Source: Pseudonocardia sp. TRM90224
Lineage (GTDB): Bacteria; Actinomycetota; Actinomycetes; Mycobacteriales; Pseudonocardiaceae
Assembly: GCF_021245725.1 (NCBI RefSeq)
Contig: NZ_JAJGSX010000008.1
Location: 276,316-340,315 of the forward strand
Length of the DNA stretch: 64,000 nt
Direction: 5' to 3'
Part shown: positions 1-8,194 of the stretch, piece by piece
How positions within the stretch are numbered: the first letter of the stretch is position 1
Layout of the letters: the number at the start of each line of letters is the position of its first letter
Notes under the pieces: generated by a model
Databases searched by the model: none
The model's input: only the letters and a program-made list of their open reading frames with translations
What the model was told of the DNA's origin: nothing
Position numbers and translations under genes: made by a program

Positions 1-2
1 GC

Positions 3-1997
3 TTCTTCGACCGCCTCAGCAGCCGCCAGCCGTTGCTGCTGGTGGTGGAGGACGCCCAGCACGCCGGCCAGTCGACGATCGAGGCGCTGCACCTGCTGGT
101 CGGGCACTGGACGGGCAGCCGCGCGATGGTCGTCGTCACCGAGCGCACGTCGGAGGACGAGCCGGTGACGGCCGCGCTGCGCGGGATGGCCGAGCACATC
201 GACCTCGGCCCGCTCTCCGAGGCCGACACCACCCTGCTCGTGCGCCGCTCCGGGCTGGCGTACGACCCCGCGCAGCTCTACCGCTGGACGGGCGGCTCGC
301 CGCTGTTCCTCACCGAGCTGCTGCGCCACCCGTCGCGGCTGCGGTCGAGCGGCGCGCTCGCCGTCCCGACCTCACTGCAGGAGGCGGTCGCCGCGCGCAT
401 CTCGCACGCCGGGGAGGAGACCGCGCTGCTGCTCGCGCTGGGCGCGGTGCTGGGTGTGACGTTCGCGCTCGACGAGGTCGCCGCGCTGGGCGGCCTCGAC
501 GTCGAGCAGTCGGCGCGGACGGCGGGCCGGGCGTTGCGGGCGGGGCTGCTGGTGGCCCAGGGCGACCAATTCCGGTTCTCCAACGACATCGTGCGCGAGG
601 TCGCCTACGCGTCGGCGCCGAAGCCGGTGCGGGTCAGCCGGCACCGGCGGGCCGCGCGGCTGCTGGAGGCCCGGCCGGAGGCGGCAGCACGGCACCTCGC
701 CGCGGCAGGCGACGGTGACGCGGCAGCGCGGGCGTGGATGGTCGCGGCGCACGCGGCGCACCTCACGTTCGCGAACGTCGAGTCGGGGCAGCTGCTCGAC
801 CAGGCCGTCGGCGCCGCCGCAACACCCGAGGTGAGCGCGCAGGCGCTGGTCCGGCGCGGGCAGGCGCGCTGCGACCTGGGCCGGTACGACGACGCCCGCG
901 CCGACCACGTCGCCGCGCTGGACATCGCACGCGAGCTCGGCGACCAGGAGCTCGAGGCGCGCGTGCTGGAGCAGCTCGGCTGGACCGCCCTCTACGCGCG
1001 CGACGCGATGAGCGCCGTCGACCTCGCCGAGCGGGCCACGGAGCTGGCGGCGTCCGCGGCGGCGGCGCCCGGCGCCCTGCCCAGTGCCGCGCTGCTACTG
1101 GGCCGCGTCCGGCACTGGGACGGCGACTACGCCGGCGCGGACGCCGCGTACGAGCAGGTGCTCGCGGGCGCCGGCGCGGCCGATCCCGGCGAGACGACGA
1201 CGGCGCTCGCGCTCGCGTACCGGGGCGCGTTGCTGCAGCACCAGGACCGGTTCGCGGAGGCGAAGGCCACGCTCTCGCGGGCCGCTGTGCTCTGCCGGCG
1301 CACCGGGCAGTTCCGACCGCTGCTGCAGACGTTGTTCTTCACCGCGCTCGCCCGCGGCGACACCGGCGACCTCGCCGGCGCGCTGAAGGCGCTCACCTAC
1401 GCGCGCAAGCTGATCGACGCCGACAACGTCTCCTTCTACCGCGCCGGCATCGAGACCACGACGTCGTGGCTGTGGCAGGAGCTGGGACAGGTCGAGCGGG
1501 CGCGCGAGCACGCCGAGGCCGCCGTCGAGCTGGCCCACCGCGGCGGCGGGGCGCTGGAGCTGGAGCAGGAGCTGCACGCGCTGCTCGCCGTCGCCGACTG
1601 CGACCTGCTGCTCGGGCGCCCCGACGACGCCGCCGCGGCGGTCGAGGCGGCCGCGCCGATGCTGGAGCGCTCGCTGCCGTTCCGCCCGCGCGCGGCGATG
1701 CGGTTGATGGAGATGCGGGCCCGCTGGGAGCCCGAGCAGTCCGAGGCGCTTCTGGTGCAGGCCCGCACGTTCTCCTCGACCAAGTACGAGGCGCTGGCGC
1801 TGCACGGGCTCGGGCACATCGAGGAGGCCGCGCGGATCGCCGCGTCCACCGGTTCCGACCTGCTCGTCGGGCAGCTGGGCAACGTCGAGGAGCGCAAGGC
1901 GGCGACCGACCGGATCGCCCGCTCCCTGCCGCCTGCGCTGCGCGCCGGCTTCGTCCGCACGGGCCGCCTCTGCCTCCCCACGGTCCGCACCCGCTGA
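3..1997 (+). CDS. Large AAA_16/STAND ATPase with TPR-like C-terminus, 5'-truncated by window edge
   Basis: The reading frame is already open at the left edge, so the N-terminus and Walker A motif lie outside. The first visible residues (FFDRLSSRQPLLLVVEDAQ) hold a Walker B strand followed by a VVVTERTSE strand and a GGSPLFLTELLR segment, as in AAA_16 ATPases of large transcriptional regulators. From about the second third onward the protein is Ala/Leu-rich helical repeat resembling TPRs. It ends in LPTVRTR with no LuxR-type helix-turn-helix, so any effector domain (BTAD/SARP, cyclase or kinase) must be N-terminal and unseen. The internal ATG at 33 is not the true start. It converges on the next gene across a family A palindrome. 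Confidence 0.8.
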   Translation, partial: FFDRLSSRQPLLLVVEDAQHAGQSTIEALHLLVGHWTGSRAMVVVTERTSEDEPVTAALRGMAEHIDLGPLSEADTTLLVRRSGLAYDPAQLYRWTGGSPLFLTELLRHPSRLRSSGALAVPTSLQEAVAARISHAGEETALLLALGAVLGVTFALDEVAALGGLDVEQSARTAGRALRAGLLVAQGDQFRFSNDIVREVAYASAPKPVRVSRHRRAARLLEARPEAAARHLAAAGDGDAAARAWMVAAHAAHLTFANVESGQLLDQAVGAAATPEVSAQALVRRGQARCDLGRYDDARADHVAALDIARELGDQELEARVLEQLGWTALYARDAMSAVDLAERATELAASAAAAPGALPSAALLLGRVRHWDGDYAGADAAYEQVLAGAGAADPGETTTALALAYRGALLQHQDRFAEAKATLSRAAVLCRRTGQFRPLLQTLFFTALARGDTGDLAGALKALTYARKLIDADNVSFYRAGIETTTSWLWQELGQVERAREHAEAAVELAHRGGGALELEQELHALLAVADCDLLLGRPDDAAAAVEAAAPMLERSLPFRPRAAMRLMEMRARWEPEQSEALLVQARTFSSTKYEALALHGLGHIEEAARIAASTGSDLLVGQLGNVEERKAATDRIARSLPPALRAGFVRTGRLCLPTVRTR

Positions 1998-2012
1998 ACA
2001 CGCGTCCAAGGT

Positions 2013-2072
2013 CCCCACCGTTTTGCCAACCTGCACGGCCTTTCGGGTGTGCAGGTTGGCAAAACGGTGGGG
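2013..2072. repeat. Family A1 intergenic palindrome, copy 1
   Basis: Perfect 24-bp inverted repeat (arms 2013-2036 and 2049-2072) around a 12-base loop. The outer arm is CCCCACCGTTTTG and the inner arm GCCAACCTGCAC. It starts 16 bases after the stop of the left gene and ends 8 bases before the stop of the convergent gene. It probably acts as a bidirectional terminator (inference). Confidence 0.9.
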
Positions 2073-2079
2073 AAGTTCG

Positions 2080-2625
2080 TCAGGCGTCCTGGACCTCGTG
2101 GACGGCGGCGAGCCAGGTGGCGCGGTCGGTGAAGGTGCGGGCCCCGCCCGGGACGACGAGCAGGCCGTACGGCTCGTCGCGCGCCCAGGGGTCGACGGTC
2201 GCCTCGACGACCACGCCGGTGTCGACGTGCTGGACGACCCGGCGGCCCTCCGACAGCTCGGCGGGATCGGACGGGCCTTCCAGCACCGCCCACACCGTCC
2301 CGTCACGGCGAGCCAGGCGCATCGCTTCCTCGCGCCGCCGCGAAGAGGCGTCGGCGGCGAGCTCGCGGTCGCGCATCCCGCAGGCGACGGCCACGAGCAG
2401 GTCGACCGGGATCGGGACCCCGCGCGGGCACGCCGCAGCGAGCAGCTCGTTCGGCGCCGCTTCCAGCTCGACCAGCTCGTCGGGCCCCGCACCGCGCCGG
2501 CGCAGCTCGCAGAGCACGGCCTGCACGGCCGCGATCCCCCGCCGGTACGCGCCCGCGTCGGTGAGCAGCGTCGGGTAGAGCCGGTCCTCCGCGGCGCGCC
2601 AGCGCGCCCTCGCCACCATGATCAC
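2080..2625 (-). CDS. Conserved hypothetical protein, 181 aa
   Basis: I do not recognise a family. It is a soluble, Arg/Ala-rich protein with a helical N-terminal half (ARARWRAAEDRLYPTLL) and a C-terminal half with short beta-like segments (VVQHVDTGVVVEATVDPW, YGLLVVPGG). No signal peptide or membrane segment is visible. It lies 10 bases after the small gene at 2636 on the same strand and could be the last gene of the flavoprotein transcription unit. Start ATG at 2625; the GTG three codons later is an alternative. Confidence 0.6.
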   Translation of the reverse strand: MIMVARARWRAAEDRLYPTLLTDAGAYRRGIAAVQAVLCELRRRGAGPDELVELEAAPNELLAAACPRGVPIPVDLLVAVACGMRDRELAADASSRRREEAMRLARRDGTVWAVLEGPSDPAELSEGRRVVQHVDTGVVVEATVDPWARDEPYGLLVVPGGARTFTDRATWLAAVHEVQDA

Positions 2626-2635
2626 GTCGGCCTCC

Positions 2636-2905
2636 TCATACGGCGGGACCCTGCGTCCGCGGCGGCGGTGCCCAGCTCTTGCGGTGGCTGCCGGGCATCG
2701 AGCGCATGATCCGGCTGCGCACCTGCCACGGCAGCACCGCGTAGAGCGGCGCGAACACCCGCCGCCAGAACAGCTCCTTGAGCCCCTTGGGCGGCAGCGG
2801 CGCCGGCGACCCGTTGCGCTTCGCGAGCCGCTCGTGCGCCGCGACCAGCAGGTAGTGCTCGGAGTTGCTGCGCAGCCACCCGAAGAAGCCCTTCGGCTCG
2901 GACAC
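2636..2905 (-). CDS. Small basic hypothetical protein, 89 aa
   Basis: Short protein beginning MSEPKGFFGWLRSNSEHYLL, rich in Arg, Lys, Pro and aromatic residues, with an amphipathic middle (FWRRVFAPLYAVLPWQVRSRI) that could lie on a membrane surface. It starts 5 bases downstream of the flavin disulfide reductase stop, so the two are almost certainly cotranscribed. No function can be assigned; a role linked to the reductase is only inferred from spacing. An overlapping frame (2622-2879) is judged a shadow because it breaks this tight spacing. Confidence 0.6.
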   Translation of the reverse strand: MSEPKGFFGWLRSNSEHYLLVAAHERLAKRNGSPAPLPPKGLKELFWRRVFAPLYAVLPWQVRSRIMRSMPGSHRKSWAPPPRTQGPAV

Positions 2906-2910
2906 GTGCC

Positions 2911-4257
2911 TCAGCCCTTCGCGGCGGCGGCGACGCCGTTGGTCGCCGCGACGACGATCGGTTCGTTGAGCGCCCCGATGGCGGGCGAGTACACGTTCTC
3001 CATGGTCGAGAGATCGTGCATGGTCATGCCGAAGCGGATGGCCTGCGCGAGGAAGTCGGCCCGCTCCTTGATCCCCTCACCGCCACCGACCATCTGCGCG
3101 CCGATCAGCCGCAGCGTCCCCGGCTCCGCGAGCAGCTTGACCTTCACCTTCTTGACGCCCGGGTAGTACCGCGCCCGGGAGATCCCCTCCGCGACGCCGA
3201 GCACGTAGGGGATCCCGAGCGCGGTGGCGGTGGTCTCGCCGAACGACGCCCCGCCGATCACCCACTTGCCCGCCGGCGTGCCCCACGGCACGTACACCGC
3301 GCGGTAGGCCCGGTCGCCGCCGCCCGCGTTCGTCCCCGCCGCCTTGCCCTGCGCGTAGGCGTGCGAACCGGTGAGCCCCTGCAGCGGCGTGCGGGTGAGC
3401 CCGTGCGGGATCTCGCAGACGTCGCCGGCCGCCCACACGTTCGGCGCGGAGGTCTTCATGTGGTCGTCGACGATGATCCCGCCGGTCGAGCCGAGCTTCA
3501 GCCCGGCAGCGGTGGCGAGCCGGTTGTTCGGCGTCTTGTGCGTCGCCACGACGACCAGCTCGGCAGCGATGTCGCCGTCGGATGTGGAAACCCCGCGGAC
3601 CTGGCCGTTCCCGTCGTCGAGGAACGCCTTCAGCGTCGTGTTGAAGTGCAGGTGGACGCCCATCTCGCGCCACGACTCCTGCACCGGCTCCATGATGTCG
3701 GCGTCGGCCATCGTCGCCAGCGCGTACGGGTTGGGGTCGATCAGGTGGGTCTCGACGCCGCGGTGCGCGAGCGCGGTGACCATCTCCAGCGCGAGCGGGC
3801 TTGCCTCCACGACGACGGCGCGCTTCGTCTCGGCGATGACCTTGTCCCACTCCATCGCCTTGCGGATGTTCTTGACGTAGTACAGCCCGCCCAGCTCGCT
3901 GCCGGGCACACCTGGATCGGCGTACTCGAAGCCGGTCGCGATGATCAGGTTGTCGTAGGTGATCACGCCCTCGCCGCCGACGGTGACCGTGCGGCCGTCG
4001 GTGTCGATCGACGTCACCTCGGTCTCGTAGTGCACGTCGATGCCGGCGTCGACGTAGGCCTGCTTGCCGGCCAGGAAGAGCCGTTCGAAGTCGGGGATCT
4101 CGCCGCCGTGCACGTAAGGGATGCCGCACGGGCTGTAGGCGACGTCCTCGAACTGCGTGTAGACGACCACCTCGGCCGACGGGTCGGCAGCCTTGACCCC
4201 GCCTGCGGAGCCGAGGCCGGCCGCTCCCCCTCCGATGATCACTGTCTTGCGGGGCAC
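2911..4257 (-). CDS. FAD-dependent disulfide reductase, CoA-disulfide reductase/NADH oxidase family
   Basis: 448-aa two-dinucleotide-fold flavoprotein. The FAD loop GGGAAG is at residues 9-14, the redox cysteine is Cys44 in SPCGIPY (the single Cys of CoA-disulfide reductase and NADH peroxidase), ATGF is at 107-110, the FAD-ribityl motif AAGD at 276-279, and the dimerisation domain fills the last 120 residues. The second Rossmann loop, normally GGGxxG for NAD(P)H, reads VEASPLALEM at 150-159 and has lost its glycines. The GTG start at 4257 follows GGAGG by 7 bases. It lies downstream of the coenzyme M operon under a matching promoter motif, so reduction of a coenzyme M disulfide, or the last reductive step of the pathway, is an attractive but untested role. 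Confidence 0.85.
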   Translation of the reverse strand: MPRKTVIIGGGAAGLGSAGGVKAADPSAEVVVYTQFEDVAYSPCGIPYVHGGEIPDFERLFLAGKQAYVDAGIDVHYETEVTSIDTDGRTVTVGGEGVITYDNLIIATGFEYADPGVPGSELGGLYYVKNIRKAMEWDKVIAETKRAVVVEASPLALEMVTALAHRGVETHLIDPNPYALATMADADIMEPVQESWREMGVHLHFNTTLKAFLDDGNGQVRGVSTSDGDIAAELVVVATHKTPNNRLATAAGLKLGSTGGIIVDDHMKTSAPNVWAAGDVCEIPHGLTRTPLQGLTGSHAYAQGKAAGTNAGGGDRAYRAVYVPWGTPAGKWVIGGASFGETTATALGIPYVLGVAEGISRARYYPGVKKVKVKLLAEPGTLRLIGAQMVGGGEGIKERADFLAQAIRFGMTMHDLSTMENVYSPAIGALNEPIVVAATNGVAAAAKG

Positions 4258-4283
4258 GGGCAGCCTCCACGCTCGTCGCGTAC

Positions 4284-4311
4284 ACTATCCGACACGCATT
4301 TTTACCATACG
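4284..4311 (-). promoter_or_regulatory. Shared promoter/operator motif, copy 1 (flavin reductase)
   Basis: Read on the plus strand it starts ACTATCCGACACGC and ends CATACG. It matches copy 3 at 20 of 28 positions without gaps. A CGCGTA (4277-4282) / TACGCG (4308-4313) inverted repeat encloses it. Read toward the gene, GATAGT sits about 27 bases upstream of the GTG start with a ribosome binding site between them, so it could be the -10 element. Confidence 0.7.
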
Positions 4312-4323
4312 CGGATCGCTGAG

Positions 4324-5817
4324 TCAGCCTGCCGACGAGCGCGCCGTTGCCAGCAGCGCCTGCTCGGCGCGGTCGAACGCGGCTACCTTCGTGCCGGCCC
4401 GCTCCTGCAGCTCCGCGACGATCCCGCGCAGCTGGGCGGTCATGCCGTGCAGCGCGGCCGGGGCGGCGCCGCCCTCGGCCGTGCGGGAGAGCACGATCCG
4501 CCACGGGTCGAGCACCTCGGAGAGATCGACCCCGGCCAACCCCCACGACGTGCCGACGTGCGCGAGCGCCGCCTCGTCGATCATGGCGCCGGTGATCTCG
4601 GCGCCGGGGACGCCCGCGCGCGCCGCCGCTCGCACGGTGTTGCCGACCACGACGTACGCCGTCCGGTAGTCGACTCCGAGCCGCTCCACGAGGTGCTCGG
4701 CGAGATCGGTCGCCTGCGTGTAGCCGCGGTCCAGCTCCTCGCGCATCCGGACCGGGTTGACCCGCAGCGTGCGCACCACCCCCGTCATGAGCCGGGTGAT
4801 CGTCAGCGCCAGCTCGAGCGCCCGCGGTACCTCGCCGTAGGCGAAGATCAGGTTGTCGCTGCGGGCCGACGGGCTCTTCGTCACGGCGAGGAAGCCGGTG
4901 AGGCGCCCGATCAGCACCCCGGACGCGCCGCGCACGATGGCCAGCGCGTACGGGTTGCGCTTGTTGGGCATGAGGATCGACGAGCGGGTGAAGGAGTCGT
5001 CGAGGTCGACGAAGTCGAACTCGCTCGACGAGAAGATCTCCAGGTCCTCCGCGAGCTTCGACATGTTGGAGAGCAGGCTCGCCGCCGTCGCCAGGATGTG
5101 CACGAGCCCGTCGACCTGCCACATCGCGTCCCGTGTGTGCGGGATGACCCCGTCGAAACCCAACGCGGCCGCGATCGGATCGCGGTCCTCCAGCAGGCGC
5201 GTGCCGTTGACGCAACCCGCGCCGCCGGGGCTGCAGTCGACCCAGTCGAGCTCGTCGAGCAGCCGCCGCCCGTCGCGCACCGCGGGGTAGGCGAAGGAGA
5301 GCAGGTAGTGCCCGAACGTCGAGGGTTGCGCCTGCTGCAAGTAGGTCTGGTCGGGCAGGAGGGTCTCGGCGTGCTCGCCGGCGCGCGCTGCGGTCTCGGC
5401 GGCGAAGCGCGCGGTCTCGGCGACCAGATCGGCGAGCTGGCGGCGCAGGTGCAGCCGCAGCGCCACCCGCGCGGCCTCGCGGCGGGGACGACCGGCGTGC
5501 AGCCAGCCGGCGACATCGCCGATGCGGGAGACGAAGTAGCGCTCGCGCGAGTTGTACGGCTCGCCGTTGGCCGGGTCGTACGGGAAGTCGTCCGCAGCGA
5601 CCTCACTGACCTCCAGCAGGAGCGCGAGCAGCTCCTTGCGCGCCTCGTCGGGGACGATGCGGCGGCGGCCGAGGTCGAGCACGTGCGCGATGTCGGCGAG
5701 GTTGAGGCCGTGGTGCAGGAAGCTCGCGTCGGCGTTCTCCAGCGCGAAGCCGGATTCGATCAGCTCGGCGGCCGGGCCGCCCTGCGGGAAGCCCTCGGGG
5801 CGGGTGCGGCGGGTCAC
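4324..5817 (-). CDS. Aspartase/fumarase-superfamily lyase, argininosuccinate-lyase-like (XcbC1/XcbD1-type)
   Basis: 497 aa. The superfamily signature reads SSILMPNKRNP at about residues 277-288, and the QTYLQQAQPSTFGHYL segment corresponds to the TxxQ/H active-site loop. It is the last gene of a five-gene overlapping operon: its GTG start shares GTGA with the PLP enzyme stop. Known members eliminate fumarate, but Xanthobacter XcbC1 eliminates phosphate from phosphosulfolactate, and a second member (XcbD1) acts in the same pathway. Because this operon has ComA, two superfamily members and a D-cysteine-desulfhydrase homologue, I assign it to coenzyme M synthesis. Which of C1 or D1 it represents cannot be told from sequence alone. 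A true argininosuccinate lyase is less likely: no arg genes are nearby. Confidence 0.8.
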   Translation of the reverse strand: MTRRTRPEGFPQGGPAAELIESGFALENADASFLHHGLNLADIAHVLDLGRRRIVPDEARKELLALLLEVSEVAADDFPYDPANGEPYNSRERYFVSRIGDVAGWLHAGRPRREAARVALRLHLRRQLADLVAETARFAAETAARAGEHAETLLPDQTYLQQAQPSTFGHYLLSFAYPAVRDGRRLLDELDWVDCSPGGAGCVNGTRLLEDRDPIAAALGFDGVIPHTRDAMWQVDGLVHILATAASLLSNMSKLAEDLEIFSSSEFDFVDLDDSFTRSSILMPNKRNPYALAIVRGASGVLIGRLTGFLAVTKSPSARSDNLIFAYGEVPRALELALTITRLMTGVVRTLRVNPVRMREELDRGYTQATDLAEHLVERLGVDYRTAYVVVGNTVRAAARAGVPGAEITGAMIDEAALAHVGTSWGLAGVDLSEVLDPWRIVLSRTAEGGAAPAALHGMTAQLRGIVAELQERAGTKVAAFDRAEQALLATARSSAG

Positions 5818-6866
5818 GGTGCGCCTTTCGTGATCGATCCGATGGCGGGGAGCACGGCGCCGGTGTGCCAGTAGAGGACCGGGCCGTTGCCCAGCCGTTC
5901 GGCTGCGGCGGCGAACGCCTCCGCCCCGTAGGTCTCGTCGAGCAGCAGGCCCTCGGCGTGCAGCGCGAGCCGGGCCCGCTCGCGCTCGTGCGGGGTGGCC
6001 GAGCCGAAGCCGGGACCGCGGGCGTCGACGATCTCCGGGACCAGCGGTGGCGGGCCGCCCAGCAGCTCGGCGCACTCTCGCGCGAGTTGCCGGACCCGCG
6101 CGGCGATCGCGGCGGGCGGGCGGCTGACGGAGACCCCGAGCACCGGCACGTCCAGCCCGGCGGCTGGCAGCCCGGCCAGCAGGCCCGCGAGACTGCCACC
6201 CGACCCGACGGGCAGCACGATCAGCGCGGGCGGCTCGTCGAGTTGGGCCGCGAGCTGGCCCGCCAGCTCCGCGGCCGCCATGGCGAACCCGACCGCGCCC
6301 AGCGCCGTCGAGCCGCCTCGCGGGACGGCGAACGGGCGACGTCCGGCAGCGCGCAGCGCCGCCGCCCGCTCCTCGACGAGCCGGTCGACGGCCTCGCGGT
6401 CGGTGTCGCCGGTGGGGACGAGCGTTGCGCCCGCGGCGGCGGCCAGCACCAGATTGGGCGCACCGGCCGGATCACCCCAGACCACCAGCTCGCACTCCAG
6501 CCCGGCCGCGCGCGCCGCCATCGCCGCCGCGGGGCAGAAGTTGGAGCCGGGCCCGCCGCCCGTCACGAACACGTCCGCGCCGTGGTCGAGCGCGGCGCCG
6601 ACGAGGAACTCCAGCGGCCGCACCTTGTTGCCGGCGACACCGAAGCCGATCAGGTCGTCCCGCTTGAGCAGCAGCGGGCCGGCGCCCAGCGCCGCTTCGA
6701 GGCGGCGTGCCCGGTGCAACGGGGTGGGCAGCAGCGCCAGCGGGAACCTCGGGAGCCCCGCGGGCGCGGGGAGGGCAGGAAAGCCACTTTCCGGCCCTGT
6801 GGGGGCCTGAACGTGGCTTTCCTGCCCTCCCCCAGCCGCGCCCGTGGCTGGACCCGTCCCGCTCAC
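5814..6866 (-). CDS. PLP enzyme, D-cysteine desulfhydrase/ACC deaminase family (XcbE1-type)
   Basis: 350 aa, fold-type II PLP enzyme. The Schiff-base lysine is Lys81 in VAGNKVRPLEF. The glycine-rich phosphate loop is VLPVGSGGSLAG, and GGGPGSNFC provides the substrate loop. In Xanthobacter the homologue XcbE1 carries out the thiolation stage of coenzyme M synthesis; cysteate sulfo-lyase or D-cysteine desulfhydrase are alternatives. The only in-frame start that fits is GTG 6866, sharing GTGA with the upstream lyase stop. This makes residues about 13-32 the translation of a family B palindrome, so the usual N-terminus (LPRFPLALLPTPL) begins only near residue 38. The downstream lyase overlaps its stop. 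Confidence 0.8.
   Translation of the reverse strand: MSGTGPATGAAGGGQESHVQAPTGPESGFPALPAPAGLPRFPLALLPTPLHRARRLEAALGAGPLLLKRDDLIGFGVAGNKVRPLEFLVGAALDHGADVFVTGGGPGSNFCPAAAMAARAAGLECELVVWGDPAGAPNLVLAAAAGATLVPTGDTDREAVDRLVEERAAALRAAGRRPFAVPRGGSTALGAVGFAMAAAELAGQLAAQLDEPPALIVLPVGSGGSLAGLLAGLPAAGLDVPVLGVSVSRPPAAIAARVRQLARECAELLGGPPPLVPEIVDARGPGFGSATPHERERARLALHAEGLLLDETYGAEAFAAAAERLGNGPVLYWHTGAVLPAIGSITKGAP
6771..6829. repeat. Family B palindrome inside the PLP-enzyme coding region
   Basis: 59-bp element with ends GAGGGCAGG and CCTGCCCTC and the AAAGCCACTTTCC core, slightly decayed in the right half (AACGTGGC). It lies wholly within the 5' part of the coding frame and is read through without a stop. 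Confidence 0.85.
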
Positions 6867-8194
6867 GGCGTGCGACCGGCTCTGGCGAGGACCTCGTCGA
6901 CCATCGCCGCCGCGGCGGCGACCGCGGGTCCCGACGCCCAGCCGCGGACCTCCGCCGCCGTGGCCAGGCCGCGGGCGTCCAGCGCGACGGCCGGGTCGGC
7001 GCCCTCCTCGCGCAGCACCTCGTGCATCACCTGCTGCGCGCGGTGCTTCCCGATCCGTTCCGACAGCCGGGCGAGCACCCGTTCCGAGGAGAGGCCGGCG
7101 CCGAACCGCTCGACGGTCGCCGCCATCGCCTCCGGGTACACCTCCAGCCCTTCGACGAGACCACGGCCCAGCCGCAGCGCCGCGCCGGTGAGCTGGCAGA
7201 CCTCCGGCAGCGCGACCCACTCCGCCTTCCACGGGCGCCCGTCCCGCTCGTGGCCGGCGACCAGCCCCTCGACCAGCACCGCTGCCGACGAGCGGGCGAG
7301 CCGCGCGAGCGTGTCGAGGTGCTCGGCGCTCTCCGGGTTGCGCTTGTGCGGCATCGTGATCGAGCTGACCGCCCCGGCGGGCGCAGGCTCGGCCAGCTCG
7401 CCGATCTCGGGGCGGGCCAGCTCGTACACCTCCGAGCCGATCCGGCCGAGCGTGCCGCACACCATCGCCAGCACCGAGCCGAACTCCGCCACCCGGTCGC
7501 GCGAGGTGAGCCACGAGATCCCCGGGTCGGCGAGCCCCAGCTCGGCGCAGAAGCGCGCCCGCAATGCAGGGCCGTCCGCGCCGAAGAACGCCAGCGCCCC
7601 GACGGCACCGGCAAGCTGCCCGGTCGCCCACCGCGGCGCACCTTCGGCCAGCCGGTCGAGGTGCCGACCCGCCTCGTCGGCCCAGGTCGCGACCTTGAAG
7701 CCGAACGTGATCGGCGCGCCGGGCTGCCCGTGCGTCCGCCCGACCATGACGGTGTCGCGGTGCTTCGCGGCGAGGTCCAGCAGCCTTTCCCGGATCGCGC
7801 CCAGCTCGCGCGCCGCGTGCGCGCCGACGTCGCGCATCACGAGGCCGAACCAGGTGTCGGTGACGTCCTGCACGGTCGCGCCGACGTAGACGTGCTCGCG
7901 GACCTCCTCGGGCAGCACCTGCTGCAGCCCGCGGATCAGCCCGAGCGTCGAGTGCGCGGTGCGGCGGGTCTCGGCGGCGACGAAGTCGAGGTCCAGCGCG
8001 TCGGCGCGGGCCCGTTCCGTGATCGCCCGGGCGGCTGCCTCGGGGACGATGCCGAGCGCCGCCTGCGCCCTGGCGAGCGCGGCGAGCACGTCGAGCCAGG
8101 TCTGGAGCATCGCGCGTTCCTCGAACACCGCGTCGAGTTCCGGGGTGCCCCACAGGTGCCCGTACAGCGCCGACGAGCTCAGCCGGGTGCCCAC
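6863..8194 (-). CDS. Aspartase/fumarase-superfamily lyase, adenylosuccinate-lyase-like (XcbC1/XcbD1-type)
   Basis: 443 aa. It shows GRTHGQPGAPITFGFK and the signature SSITMPHKRNPES at about residues 273-286, and resembles adenylosuccinate lyase and 3-carboxymuconate cycloisomerase. The GTG start at 8194 lies inside the end of the preceding gene with AGGAGG 8 bases upstream, and the stop overlaps the PLP gene. With two such lyases, ComA and a PLP enzyme in one operon, the best-fitting role is one of the two superfamily steps of bacterial coenzyme M synthesis, for example phosphate elimination from phosphosulfolactate to sulfoacrylate as shown for XcbC1. A purine biosynthesis role (purB) is unlikely because no pur genes flank it. 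Confidence 0.8.
   Translation of the reverse strand: MGTRLSSSALYGHLWGTPELDAVFEERAMLQTWLDVLAALARAQAALGIVPEAAARAITERARADALDLDFVAAETRRTAHSTLGLIRGLQQVLPEEVREHVYVGATVQDVTDTWFGLVMRDVGAHAARELGAIRERLLDLAAKHRDTVMVGRTHGQPGAPITFGFKVATWADEAGRHLDRLAEGAPRWATGQLAGAVGALAFFGADGPALRARFCAELGLADPGISWLTSRDRVAEFGSVLAMVCGTLGRIGSEVYELARPEIGELAEPAPAGAVSSITMPHKRNPESAEHLDTLARLARSSAAVLVEGLVAGHERDGRPWKAEWVALPEVCQLTGAALRLGRGLVEGLEVYPEAMAATVERFGAGLSSERVLARLSERIGKHRAQQVMHEVLREEGADPAVALDARGLATAAEVRGWASGPAVAAAAAMVDEVLARAGRTP

Noticed and set aside
3016..5874. 952-codon plus-strand frame across the flavin reductase and a lyase
   Set aside because: Same reason: shadow of genes with intact FAD and superfamily motifs on the minus strand.
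4324..8194. Reading the two lyases as argH and purB
   Set aside because: No arginine or purine genes are adjacent, and the combination with ComA and a D-cysteine-desulfhydrase homologue in one overlapping operon fits coenzyme M synthesis much better.
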